64,000 nucleotides of DNA from G965232465 sp965276005 (GTDB taxonomy: Bacteria; Pseudomonadota; Alphaproteobacteria; JAQWUY01): the NCBI GenBank assembly GCA_965276005.1, contig OZ254962.1, positions 372,001-436,000 of the forward strand, read 5' to 3'. The position numbers and the translations under genes were made by a program. The notes below the pieces were generated by a model that worked only from the letters and a program-made list of their open reading frames with translations, was not told where the DNA came from and did no database searches. Positions 26,688 to 35,483 of this stretch are shown here, one piece after another; position 1 is the stretch's first letter; every line of letters begins with the position of its first letter.

Positions 26688-27821
26688 ATGTTAAAATGGT
26701 TTAAAAAAACCGATAAAACGGAAAAATCCGCATTAGCCTCCCCACAAGTGGGCGATGACTCCCTTGTTGTGAAACCAGAACCCTCAGAACCCTCAGAACC
26801 CTCAGAACTCATTGACACCAGCGACTCCGAATCGCCGATAACCGATGAAAATATCAGCGAACAATACACGCCTGCCCCGCCTGAGAAAAACAGCGGTTGG
26901 GCGGTACGGCTGTTTGCCGGTTTACACAAATCGTCGAGCAAAATCGGCGACAGTATATCCGGCGTGTTTACCAAACGCAAACTGGATGCAGATGCGGTAC
27001 AGGATTTATCGGATATTTTGATTATGTCCGATATGGGGGTGGCACTGTCGGAACGGTTTAGCCACAATATCGCCGCAACCCGTTTCGATAAAAATATTTC
27101 AGATATGGACATTAAGGTTGCCCTTGCCGAACAAATCGAATCGGTGTTACGCCCTGTATGTGTGCCGTTGACACTGGGCGATAGCCGCCCGCATATTATT
27201 ATGGTGGTCGGGGTAAACGGATCGGGAAAGACCACCACTATTGGCAAATTGGCACATCGCTATACGCAGATGGGGAAATCCGTGTTGTTAGGGGCGGGGG
27301 ATACCTTTCGGGCGGCGGCAGTGGAACAGTTGCGGGTGTGGGCGGACAGGGCAGGGGCGGACATCGTCTATAAACATGAGGGGGCAGACGCCGGGGCGTT
27401 GGCATATGAAACCATCAGCAAAGGCTTAGACAATGCCGTCGATGTGATTTTACTGGACACCGCCGGGCGGCTGCACAATAAACAGCACCTGATGGACGAA
27501 TTGCAAAAAGTACAGCGGGTGATTAAAAAACGGCTGCCCGATGCTCCGCACGATACGGTGATTGTACTGGACGGCACGGTCGGACAAAACGCCCTTGATC
27601 AGGTGGCACACTTTAAAGACTGCGTGGCGGTGTCTGGCATTATTATGACCAAGCTAGACGGCACCGCCAAAGGCGGCGTATTGGTACACATCGCCGATAG
27701 CTATAAATTGCCCATACACGCCATCGGTGTGGGCGAAACCATAGACGATTTAAACGCTTTTGAGCCGATGGACTTCGCCAACGCCCTAATGGGTATTGAC
27801 AGTAATGACTGTGTACATTAA
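26688..27821 (+). CDS. ftsY: Signal recognition particle receptor FtsY
   Basis: GTPase docking SRP-ribosome complexes at the inner membrane. ATG 26688 (MLKWFKKTDKTEKSA) has GAGG at 26675-26678; the GTG at 26673 would only add MRNTA. An acidic N-terminal A domain with a 9-base tandem repeat (PSE units, residues about 26-34) precedes the NG domain: GVNGSGKTTTIGKLAH, GDTFRAAAVEQL, LDTAGRLHNKQHLMDEL, TKLDGTAKGG and AIGVGETIDDL. About 377 residues. Element copies follow within 15 bases of the stop. Confidence 0.97.
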   Translation: MLKWFKKTDKTEKSALASPQVGDDSLVVKPEPSEPSEPSELIDTSDSESPITDENISEQYTPAPPEKNSGWAVRLFAGLHKSSSKIGDSISGVFTKRKLDADAVQDLSDILIMSDMGVALSERFSHNIAATRFDKNISDMDIKVALAEQIESVLRPVCVPLTLGDSRPHIIMVVGVNGSGKTTTIGKLAHRYTQMGKSVLLGAGDTFRAAAVEQLRVWADRAGADIVYKHEGADAGALAYETISKGLDNAVDVILLDTAGRLHNKQHLMDELQKVQRVIKKRLPDAPHDTVIVLDGTVGQNALDQVAHFKDCVAVSGIIMTKLDGTAKGGVLVHIADSYKLPIHAIGVGETIDDLNAFEPMDFANALMGIDSNDCVH

Positions 27822-27834
27822 GATTGGGTTAAAA

Positions 27835-28221
27835 GCGGTTGCAACCGCTGAGGGCGGTAGCCCGATGTGGTGCAGAGCCGGGGGGAAGTGCGTGTGGTAT
27901 TTTGTCGTGCGAAGCACGGTAAAATCCACATTGTACGCACGGGGGGCGAAGCCCCCTAGACTCTGGTTGCAACCGCTGAGGGCGGTAGCCCGATGTGGTG
28001 CTCGATGCGGGGGGAAGTGCGTGTGGTATTTTGTCGTGCGAAGCACGGTAAAATCCACATTGTACGCACGGGGGGCGAAGCCCCCTAGACTCTGGTTGCA
28101 ACCGCTGAGGGCGGTAGCCTGATGTGGTGCTCGATGCGGGGGGAAGTGCGTGTGGTATTTTGTCGTGCGAAGCACGGTAAAATCCACATTGTACGCACGG
28201 GGGGCGAAGCCCCCTAGACTC
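27835..28221 (+). repeat. Three palindromic elements in perfect tandem (copies D1-D3), 129-bp period
   Basis: This fills the 423-bp gap between ftsY and yciB. D1 27835-27963, D2 27964-28092 and D3 28093-28221 are each exactly 129 bp. D1 begins GCGGTTGCAACCGC; in D2 and D3 the first two bases are TG instead of GC, so the units are fused through GACTCTGGTTGCAACC. All carry GGGC-GGTA-GCC(C/T), CGTGC-GAA-GCACG and GGGGGC-GAA-GCCCCC. D2 and D3 differ by very few bases. Because 129 is divisible by three, several frames stay open through the array, but I do not regard these as genes. The tail segment is missing after D3. Confidence 0.95.
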
Positions 28222-28244
28222 AAAAAGTATAAGGAAACATACAC

Positions 28245-28763
28245 ATGATTATCGAATATATGCCATTATTATTGTTTGTTATTGCCTACATTTTCAAAGG
28301 CATACTGTTTGCGACTGGCGTGTTGTTGTTGGCGTCTTTAATCGTTGTACCGATTATGTGGCACAAGAACAAAAAACCGCCAATGATGCACATTTTAACC
28401 GCTGTGTTGGTGGGTATATTTGGCGGCTTGACCTTGTTGAGTGGCGATGCGACCTTTATTAAGATGAAACCGACCATTGCATCGCTGATTTTGGCGGCTA
28501 TTTTACTAGGCATGCACCTGCGGGGCAAAGACCCGTTAAAAGCCTTGCTGGGTGGTGCTTTTGAAATGGACGATACATACTGGCGGATTTTAACTTTGCG
28601 GGCGGTGGCATTGTTTGTGGTTGCGGCGATTGCCAACGAAATCGTCTGGCGGTCGTTTTCGGAACAAACTTGGGTATGGTTTAAAGTGTTTGGCTTAATG
28701 GGATTAAACATAGCATTCTTACTATATCACTTGCCTATGCTGACCAAAAACATGAAAAACTGA
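28245..28763 (+). CDS. yciB: Inner membrane-spanning protein YciB (septation protein A family)
   Basis: 172 residues with about five or six hydrophobic helices. It starts MIIEYMPLLLFVIAYIFKGI; the family traits ADT-like MMHILTAVLVGIFGGLTLLS, FIKMKPTIASLILAAILLG and the C-terminal TWVWFKVFGLMGLN are visible. YciB/IspA-type proteins affect cell-envelope synthesis and division. The position after ftsY is conserved in alphaproteobacteria. AAGGA lies 10 bases upstream of the ATG. Confidence 0.92.
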   Translation: MIIEYMPLLLFVIAYIFKGILFATGVLLLASLIVVPIMWHKNKKPPMMHILTAVLVGIFGGLTLLSGDATFIKMKPTIASLILAAILLGMHLRGKDPLKALLGGAFEMDDTYWRILTLRAVALFVVAAIANEIVWRSFSEQTWVWFKVFGLMGLNIAFLLYHLPMLTKNMKN

Positions 28764-28869
28764 AAACACACACATGATATTTTTACCGTCACATAAAAAA
28801 ATTGTACATACTTTAAAAACTGTGATACAATATGTGTACGAGGTAATTGTACTTATAAGGATTGAAGCC

Positions 28870-29169
28870 ATGCCATACGCACAACAGTACTTAGACACTT
28901 TAGGCAAACAGCAACGGGGCGAATTGTGGATGCAAGGCGTGCTTAAGAGTGAACCTGATTACAACATACAAGAGTTGAGAGACATATGGACACAAACGCA
29001 AAATACTTGTGAGACTTATGAACAACAAGCGGATAGGATGAAAGCATTATTGGACGCATTGAATCAGGGTTTAAAAGAAGACTCATTGACATTTGCAAGT
29101 ACAAAAGACTTGTTTGACGCAGTAGAACGGCTCGGCGATGAAATATTAAAACAGCCAAAGAGTGCTTGA
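28870..29169 (+). CDS. Hypothetical protein, possible antitoxin
   Basis: ATG 28870 with AAGGA 8 bases upstream; 99 residues (MPYAQQYLDTLGKQQRGELW). Mostly helical and charged, probably a coiled coil (TQTQNTCETYEQQADRMKAL). It does not look like ParD or another antitoxin that I recognise. The role is inferred only from overlap: its stop lies 8 bases inside the start of a ParE-like frame. The open frame runs back to 28774 but that part has no ribosome-binding support. Confidence 0.45.
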   Translation: MPYAQQYLDTLGKQQRGELWMQGVLKSEPDYNIQELRDIWTQTQNTCETYEQQADRMKALLDALNQGLKEDSLTFASTKDLFDAVERLGDEILKQPKSA

Positions 29170-29554
29170 GACAGTGTTGGAAAAAGGATACAACATTAAG
29201 CCATCGGGCTTGAGAGACTTGGCAGAAATTAGAAACTATACCATTCAAACATTTGATTATGAGCAATGGCGGGTGTATCGTTAAGTTTTAGAATCTGCAT
29301 TTGAAAAATTGTCGGCAATGCCGGCTATGGGCAATCAGATCGACATACCAATTCGGCATATAAGACAGGGTATGCGTAGGTTTCTTGTAGGTGATAAAAA
29401 GACACGCCAAAAATATTATATTTGTTATGTACAAAATCCGATGGATAAAAACATAGACATCGTAAGGATTATTCATACCAGCCGTCTTTTTCGTAAACAC
29501 CTAAATCAAACAACTGTGGCAGAATATAAGGGTGTAGGCACCCAAAAAAAGTAA
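29162..29554 (+). pseudogene. ParE-family toxin interrupted by an in-frame TAA
   Basis: From GTG 29162 (or GTG 29174) the frame reads YNIKPSGLRDLAEIRNYTIQ, then WRVYR, a TAA at 29282-29284, and continues in the same frame VLESAFEKLSAMPAMG, IRHIRQGMRRFLVGDKK and IDIVRIIHTSRLFRKHL to the stop at 29554. The halves together match a full-length ParE/RelE-type toxin. One C-to-T change (CAA to TAA) would explain the stop. The lesion is a nonsense codon rather than a frameshift, so readthrough or sequencing error are the alternatives. Confidence 0.72.
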
Positions 29555-29611
29555 TCCAAACCACAATAGTACCTGACCAAAAGGATAGGTATAAGAATAT
29601 GTGTGTAAAAT

Positions 29612-30361
29612 TTACTCAGAAAAATCAAAGTCGGAAAAATCGTCAAAAGGAGCGGTTTCTTCGTATGAATCGGAGCGTTGTATAACAACCGAACGGACAG
29701 TCGCATAATAGTCTAGGGAGGTTTTTTCAAATTCTTCCGATGCGTCTAAAATTTTTGCCCGACCAACTAACATCTGTAACAAGGTGAAAGTAGGGGTCTG
29801 CAACACAGCGAAAGTAGGGGGGCTTATGTATTTCGCCGTCAATGTGCCTTGCACTTTGCCATCGACAATCTGTCCTGCATATCCTCGTACCATGTTGTTT
29901 CCCAAAAATGGTAACACCAAATAGGGACCGGATCCGACCCCCGCTTGTGCCATGCTGCTGTCGGCATTTTGAGGCACATAGGGGGTGTCGCCTATGGGAA
30001 CATGCCCCATGCCCATAGTTAAAATCATGTTTACAGAAAGCCGTACCACACTGTTACCCGCATTTTTAAAATCCCCCTGTAATACATAGTTAAAAGCCGA
30101 AACCGGGTAGGAAAACTGCGATATAAAATTTTCTAGCGGTATACGAAAAGATTTGGGGACTACAGTTCTGTATGTCTTGGCAAGCGGTTTTAACAGCATC
30201 CGATCGAAGAACATGTTTACTGCAAACGCCGGGCGGTTGAATTTTTCGAATGGATCCCGCTGTTCGTCATCGTTGGCACGGACAGACGATGTCAGCAGCA
30301 CACACCACACCACAGCCATTGCCACCAGCTGTAATAATTTTTTATGTGAGTACCATCTCAT
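29612..30361 (-). CDS. mlaA: MlaA (VacJ)-family outer membrane lipid-asymmetry protein
   Basis: Removes mislocalised phospholipids from the outer leaflet with the Mla system. 249 residues: signal peptide MRWYSHKKLLQLVAMAVVWC onward, cleavage likely at SVRA-NDD. No lipobox is clear, although most VacJ proteins are lipoproteins. DPFEKFNRPAFAVNMFFDR, VPKSFRIPLENFISQFSYPV, GVGSGPYLVLPFLGN and SLDYYATVRSVVIQRS are family motifs. The C-terminus is acidic (FDDFSDFDFSE). It is divergent from clcA; other mla genes are not in the window. Confidence 0.9.
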   Translation of the reverse strand: MRWYSHKKLLQLVAMAVVWCVLLTSSVRANDDEQRDPFEKFNRPAFAVNMFFDRMLLKPLAKTYRTVVPKSFRIPLENFISQFSYPVSAFNYVLQGDFKNAGNSVVRLSVNMILTMGMGHVPIGDTPYVPQNADSSMAQAGVGSGPYLVLPFLGNNMVRGYAGQIVDGKVQGTLTAKYISPPTFAVLQTPTFTLLQMLVGRAKILDASEEFEKTSLDYYATVRSVVIQRSDSYEETAPFDDFSDFDFSE

Positions 30362-30385
30362 ACGAAATATTTTTCCCAGTCCTAC

Positions 30386-30415
30386 TTGTTTAACAGGTTA
30401 TATTTGTGCTACTAT
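30386..30415 (+). promoter_or_regulatory. Putative promoter for clcA
   Basis: TTGTTT (30386-30391) and TACTAT (30410-30415) with an 18-base spacer, 30 bases before the clcA ATG. Confidence 0.38.
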
Positions 30416-30445
30416 ATATGCAATACATAAAATGTGCAAGGAATT

Positions 30446-32203
30446 ATGATAAAAACCCACAATAAAATTTACCGGGCGTTGACCGTATCACAGGATACCA
30501 ACCTGATTGTGCTTGCTATCTTTTTGGGGTGTGTGGCGGGCATGTTTGGGGTTGTGTTCCGATTTAGTTTGGATATGATAACGCACCTTACTTTTAGGGG
30601 CGACAGTTTAAATTTTGTTGCCAATATATCGGATTTTGCCCCGTGGTACATAGTGCTTGTTCCCACTGTTGGCGGGCTGATTGTCGGGGTTATAAAATAC
30701 ATTTTTGCCCCGACAGTGTTACAAGGTATGGGCGATGTGATTGCCTTAGCGGTACGGAGAAAACACGCTATGACCCCCAGTAAAACTTTTTGGTCGTTTG
30801 TGATTAACTCGGTAACTTTGGGCACCGGGGGCAGTGCCGGCAGTTTGGGACCGATTGTGCATTTGGTAGGGGGATTAACCGCCTATGTCCTGGATGTGCT
30901 AAAAATCCCGCAACGGCACGGTCGTACGGTTTTGGGCTGTGTGGTAGCGGCGGCTGTGGGGTCCAGTTTAAACGCCCCGATGGCGGGGATGTTTTTTGCT
31001 ACGGAATTGATTGTCGGCTCATATGCCATATCGTATGTGTTGCCGATTGTGGTAGCGTCTGTTTCTGGCACTTTGGTGACCAATTTTATATACGGGGAGT
31101 ATTCGGGGTTTTCCCTCGATGGTTTGAGCGGTGTAGGCTTTGCGGAAGTACCGCTGTTTGTTATTTTGGGGGTGTTGTCGGCATTTGTGGCACGGGCGTT
31201 TATACACGGCTTGGACACGGTCGAGTCTGTGCGGGCGGGTATGCGGATTCCCAAAGCCATATCGCCGGCGGTGGGCGGATTCGGGGTCGGTTTGATTGCC
31301 CTTGTGTTCCCACAAGTGTTAGGCACCGGATATTTTGCCACCGATGTGACTTTGGCGGGGTCGTTAAGCGTATTTGTACTGGGGGCTTTAATGTGTGCCA
31401 AGTTTGTATCGGCATTGCTGACGCTTGGCTTTGGCGGTGGGGGCGGTATGACTTTTCCCGCACTGTTTATCGGGGCGTTGTTTGGCGGGTTTTTTGGCAG
31501 TGTGCTGATTGCCATTATGGGGTATTTTGGTGTCGATGTGGGGCATGCGTATACGGCGTATTCTATGGCGGGTATGGGGGCGTTGTTTGCTACTGTTGTC
31601 GGGGCACCGGTAACCGCTATATTTGTTATATTTGAACTGTCGCACAATTATTCGTTGTCGTTATCGGTGATGATAAGTACGCTTGTTGCCGCCCGGGTAC
31701 TACAACGCATGGGGGTAAAATCCGTGTTTGTCCACCAATTGGAAACGATGGGTATGGACTTATCTGGATCCACAGACAACATTTACGCCCGTGAGATTAT
31801 GGCACGGGATTTAATGGCAGTCGACTTTTGCCAAGTGCGGGATACGGACAGTGTGCAAACCGTACGGGATACCCTAATTACTTCGCCGTTGGGGCGGGTG
31901 TTTGTGGTCGATAAAGACGATGTCCTCATCGGCGAAATAAGCCTGTACACTATGGGGACATATGCGTTTCATAGCCATAAAGACGATAGTATCGCCCTGT
32001 CTGATATTATGGATACGGCACCCCAATGTGTTACCGCTGATACCAATTTGGATTGTATTTTACCGCTGTACCAACTGCATAAAGACACGGTGTTTGTGGT
32101 CGTCGATGACAGCCGTAAGATGCTGGGAATTTTACACGAAAATGATGTGTTGATTGCCTATAAAGATGTGGTCTGTGATAGCCGAGAACAAGAAAGGATA
32201 TAA
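30446..32203 (+). CDS. clcA: ClC-family chloride channel/transporter with C-terminal CBS pair
   Basis: About 585 residues: a ClC membrane domain (about 20-435) and two CBS domains (about 450-580, with REIMARDLMAVDF and LSDIMDTAPQCVTADTNL). ATG 30446 is preceded by AAGGA. ClC landmarks are GTGGSAGSLGPIVHL, SSLNAPMAGMFFATEL and GGGGGMTFPALFIGALFGG. In ClC exchangers the second anion motif reads GREGP with the gating glutamate; here it reads GSLGP, leucine in place of Glu. That change is associated with loss of proton coupling in studied members. The anion carried is unknown. uvrD follows after 8 bases. Confidence 0.92.
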   Translation: MIKTHNKIYRALTVSQDTNLIVLAIFLGCVAGMFGVVFRFSLDMITHLTFRGDSLNFVANISDFAPWYIVLVPTVGGLIVGVIKYIFAPTVLQGMGDVIALAVRRKHAMTPSKTFWSFVINSVTLGTGGSAGSLGPIVHLVGGLTAYVLDVLKIPQRHGRTVLGCVVAAAVGSSLNAPMAGMFFATELIVGSYAISYVLPIVVASVSGTLVTNFIYGEYSGFSLDGLSGVGFAEVPLFVILGVLSAFVARAFIHGLDTVESVRAGMRIPKAISPAVGGFGVGLIALVFPQVLGTGYFATDVTLAGSLSVFVLGALMCAKFVSALLTLGFGGGGGMTFPALFIGALFGGFFGSVLIAIMGYFGVDVGHAYTAYSMAGMGALFATVVGAPVTAIFVIFELSHNYSLSLSVMISTLVAARVLQRMGVKSVFVHQLETMGMDLSGSTDNIYAREIMARDLMAVDFCQVRDTDSVQTVRDTLITSPLGRVFVVDKDDVLIGEISLYTMGTYAFHSHKDDSIALSDIMDTAPQCVTADTNLDCILPLYQLHKDTVFVVVDDSRKMLGILHENDVLIAYKDVVCDSREQERI

Positions 32204-32211
32204 CCCGTATT

Positions 32212-34521
32212 ATGGATATAGATGATACCCCGCCTGATATACCGTCCGATGTACTCGATGCGTACGGACATGTCCCCCCTATAGCACCGCCGCAAGCTAT
32301 GGATATGTCCCCGCATACATCAGATATGCAAGATTTAGACCCGCATGCCCCCGATTGGATACGGGGGCTCAATGATGCCCAAAAACAAGCGGTGATGTCT
32401 ATCGATGGGGCGTATTTGGTGCTGGCGGGGGCGGGTACGGGCAAAACCCGTGTGCTGACCACTCGTATTGCCCAGATACTGTATTTACGGCGGGCGGCAC
32501 CGTATCAAATTCTGTGTGTAACCTTTACCAACAAAGCGGCGGCAGAAATGCGACACCGAGTGGAAAAATTGACCGGACAGCTGTCGGGTATCTGGCTGGG
32601 GACTTTTCACAATTTGTGCTTGCGGATTTTACGCAAACATGCGGGATTGGTCGGCTTACAAAGTGCCTTTACCATTCTCGACGATGCGGATCAAGTGCGG
32701 ATCCTAAAAGATATTTTACTGGATTTAGGCGTCGACAAAGACAAATACCCGGCAAAAAACATGATTGCCCACATACAACGGTGGAAAGATAAAGCGTTGC
32801 CCCCCGATGCGGTGTCCCTCGACATGGTTGGCAACTTGGCAAATGGACACTTGCAACAGGCGTATGTACGCTATCAACAGCGGTTGCAACAATTAAACGC
32901 CGTCGACTTTGGCGATCTGATTTTATATGTGGTACAGATATTTCAAAACCACCCGGACATTTTGTCCACATACCAACAGCGGTTTCAATACATATTGGTC
33001 GACGAATACCAAGACACCAACACCGCCCAATACAAGTGGTTATGCTTGTTGTCGCATCGCTATGACACACACGGGACGATGCGGGCGAATATTTGCTGTG
33101 TGGGCGATGACGATCAATCGATTTACGGTTGGCGGGGGGCGGATGTGGAAAATATCTTGCGATTCGAAGCGGATTTTCCCAATGCTACTGTTATCCGTTT
33201 GGAGCAAAACTACCGATCGACCGCCCATATTTTAAATACCGCTAATGCGTTAATAGCACACAACAAACATCGCTTGGGTAAAAACCTGTACACGGATATA
33301 GGCGATGGGCAGAAAGTCCGCATCAGTGCCGCATACGATGGCGATGCGGAGGCGGTACAAGTATCGCAAATTATCGAAAACGCCCAAGCAAAAGGCGAAA
33401 AATACGCAGATATGGCGGTGCTAGTACGGGCGGGGTATCAGACACTAGCCTTTGAAAGACGCTTTTTTGAAATAAACATGCCGTATAAAGTCATTGGCGG
33501 GGCGAAATTTTACGAACGGGAAGAAATTCGTGATGTGGTGGCATACTTGCGGGTGGTGTATCAAAAGCAAGACGACCTAGCGTTCGACCGCATTATCAAT
33601 AAACCCGCCCGGGGTATTGGCAAGGCGACTGTGCAGGCGTTGCATACCCTATCACGGGCAAAAGGCATCTGTTTATACGATTGTGCACTGCACATTGTAC
33701 AGGGCGATGATTTGCCCAAACGGGCAAAAACCGCTTTGCAAAATGCTATCGACTCATTTGCAAAGTGGCGAAAAATGGCGGGCGATACGGAAACGGAAAA
33801 CGCCCATATACACACCCTAAAGACCCTACTAGACGATTCTGGATATATGGCGTATTGGCAACAGTCAAAACACCCAAAAGCCCCGTCCCGTGTCGACAAT
33901 ATCCGGGAATTGTCTTCGGCGATGCAATCGTTTCAAAACTTGGGCGGGTATCTGGAACATATCGCCCTGCACATGGATGCGGACGATGTCAGCACGGACG
34001 ATAGCGTGTCGATTATGACCTTACACGCCGCCAAAGGCTTGGAATTCGACCGGGTGTTTTTGGTCGGCTGGGAAGACGGACTGTTTCCATCGGAACGCAG
34101 TCTCGACGAATTGGGCGACAAGGGACTGGAAGAAGAGCGGCGGCTTGCCTATGTGGGCATTACCCGGGCGAAAAAATACTGTCACATATCGTTTGCCACC
34201 TCTCGTCTTGTGCATGGGTCGTGGACGAATAACGAGCCCAGTCGATTTTTGCAATGCTTGCCCAACGACAGTGTAGACATACAGCATATGCCCCGCTTTA
34301 ACGGCTATAACAACGGGTATTCTGATACGGATTCTAGTCCACAAATTTGTGTTATGTCCGCACAAGATGACGGGGAATCGGGCTTTGCTATCAACGAGCG
34401 GTGTTTTCATCAAAAATTTGGTATGGGTACGGTACAGGCTGTCGATGGGGATTATGTGACCATTGCTTTTGACCATGCGGGCATCAAAAAAGTCATGGCG
34501 ACCTTTGTCGAAAGCGTGTAA
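32212..34521 (+). CDS. uvrD: ATP-dependent DNA helicase UvrD/PcrA
   Basis: Superfamily 1A helicase acting in nucleotide excision and mismatch repair. After an acidic, proline-rich N-terminal extension of about 50 residues come LNDAQKQAVMSIDGAYLVLA, Walker A GAGTGKTR, FTNKAAAEM, DEYQDTN, GDDDQSIYGWRGAD, LEQNYRST, TLHAAKGLEFDRVFLVG and YVGITRAKK. 769 residues. It follows clcA by 8 bases and precedes prmA by 2, so the three are probably one operon. Confidence 0.96.
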   Translation: MDIDDTPPDIPSDVLDAYGHVPPIAPPQAMDMSPHTSDMQDLDPHAPDWIRGLNDAQKQAVMSIDGAYLVLAGAGTGKTRVLTTRIAQILYLRRAAPYQILCVTFTNKAAAEMRHRVEKLTGQLSGIWLGTFHNLCLRILRKHAGLVGLQSAFTILDDADQVRILKDILLDLGVDKDKYPAKNMIAHIQRWKDKALPPDAVSLDMVGNLANGHLQQAYVRYQQRLQQLNAVDFGDLILYVVQIFQNHPDILSTYQQRFQYILVDEYQDTNTAQYKWLCLLSHRYDTHGTMRANICCVGDDDQSIYGWRGADVENILRFEADFPNATVIRLEQNYRSTAHILNTANALIAHNKHRLGKNLYTDIGDGQKVRISAAYDGDAEAVQVSQIIENAQAKGEKYADMAVLVRAGYQTLAFERRFFEINMPYKVIGGAKFYEREEIRDVVAYLRVVYQKQDDLAFDRIINKPARGIGKATVQALHTLSRAKGICLYDCALHIVQGDDLPKRAKTALQNAIDSFAKWRKMAGDTETENAHIHTLKTLLDDSGYMAYWQQSKHPKAPSRVDNIRELSSAMQSFQNLGGYLEHIALHMDADDVSTDDSVSIMTLHAAKGLEFDRVFLVGWEDGLFPSERSLDELGDKGLEEERRLAYVGITRAKKYCHISFATSRLVHGSWTNNEPSRFLQCLPNDSVDIQHMPRFNGYNNGYSDTDSSPQICVMSAQDDGESGFAINERCFHQKFGMGTVQAVDGDYVTIAFDHAGIKKVMATFVESV

Positions 34522-34523
34522 AT

Positions 34524-35426
34524 GTGGTGACAGAACGCCCCGTATATCGTATCAGTATACTATGTCCCGATTTTGCCATTGCCGAAGTGGTAGCGGATTT
34601 TTTTGTCGATATAGGCTATGGCTCCGGGTTTCGCAGATTCGACGATGGGCTTGAAAATATCGATAAGTTTTATGCGGATATATTCACCCATACGCCCCCC
34701 GATACGGTCGATATAAGCACCAGATTACAAACCCTTACCAGCGTATGGGGGGAAGTGTTTGAAATGGCTATCAGCTGTATTTCCAACACAGATTGGGTAG
34801 GCAAAAACCAACGGGACTCCGCCCCTATTGTTATCGGTGATTTTTTTGTCTATCAGCCGTTGTATACTGGGGCTGTGCCCAACGACAAAATAGGCGTACG
34901 GGTACGGGCGGAACAAGCGTTCGGCACCGGGTCGCACTACACGACCGCTATGTGTTTACGGGCGATGCAAGCCGTGCGGTTTGACAAACCCCATATAAAC
35001 CTCATCGATGTAGGCACCGGCACCGGCATTTTGGCGGTAGCGGCAAAAAAGTATTATAATACCATATATGAAAGCGTATCGGTTATCGCCTGTGATAAGG
35101 ACATAAAAGCCGTAGCGGTGGCACAAAGTATTATTGCCGAAAACCGTGTACATATCCCTGTGCTGTCCTGTTGTGGGGTGGAAAATTCGACTGTACAAAC
35201 CCATGCTCCTTATGATATGCTACTGGCGAATATATTGGCACAACCGTTAATAGATATGACGGTCGCTTTTGTGGCGGTGGTGGCGGATGGGGGGTATATG
35301 GTGCTGTCGGGCTTTACCGTTGAACAATGTCCCACAGTGCAAAACACATATACCCAATTGGGGTGCAGGGTTATTCGTACATATGCGGACAACGATTGGG
35401 GGACTTTGACCTTGCAAAAAACATAA
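34524..35426 (+). CDS. prmA: Ribosomal protein L11 methyltransferase PrmA
   Basis: SAM-dependent trimethylation of ribosomal protein L11. GTG start at 34524 immediately after uvrD. 300 residues: an N-terminal L11-recognition domain, then RAEQAFGTGSHYTTAMCLRA, LIDVGTGTGILAVAAKK (SAM motif I), DKDIKAVAVAQSI and LLANILAQPLIDM, the NxxA/NIL element of PrmA. The N-terminal region is less conserved. Confidence 0.93.
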   Translation: MVTERPVYRISILCPDFAIAEVVADFFVDIGYGSGFRRFDDGLENIDKFYADIFTHTPPDTVDISTRLQTLTSVWGEVFEMAISCISNTDWVGKNQRDSAPIVIGDFFVYQPLYTGAVPNDKIGVRVRAEQAFGTGSHYTTAMCLRAMQAVRFDKPHINLIDVGTGTGILAVAAKKYYNTIYESVSVIACDKDIKAVAVAQSIIAENRVHIPVLSCCGVENSTVQTHAPYDMLLANILAQPLIDMTVAFVAVVADGGYMVLSGFTVEQCPTVQNTYTQLGCRVIRTYADNDWGTLTLQKT

Positions 35427-35483
35427 CCGACAGACGGGGAAAAAACCGACAGAGACAACAGAGACAGAAGAGAGGAAAAAATT

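Noticed and set aside
27835..28221. Possible CRISPR array or protein-coding repeat (open frames of 90-152 codons on both strands)
   Set aside because: Units abut with no spacers and the open frames only reflect the 129-bp period; the same element occurs singly elsewhere in non-coding positions.
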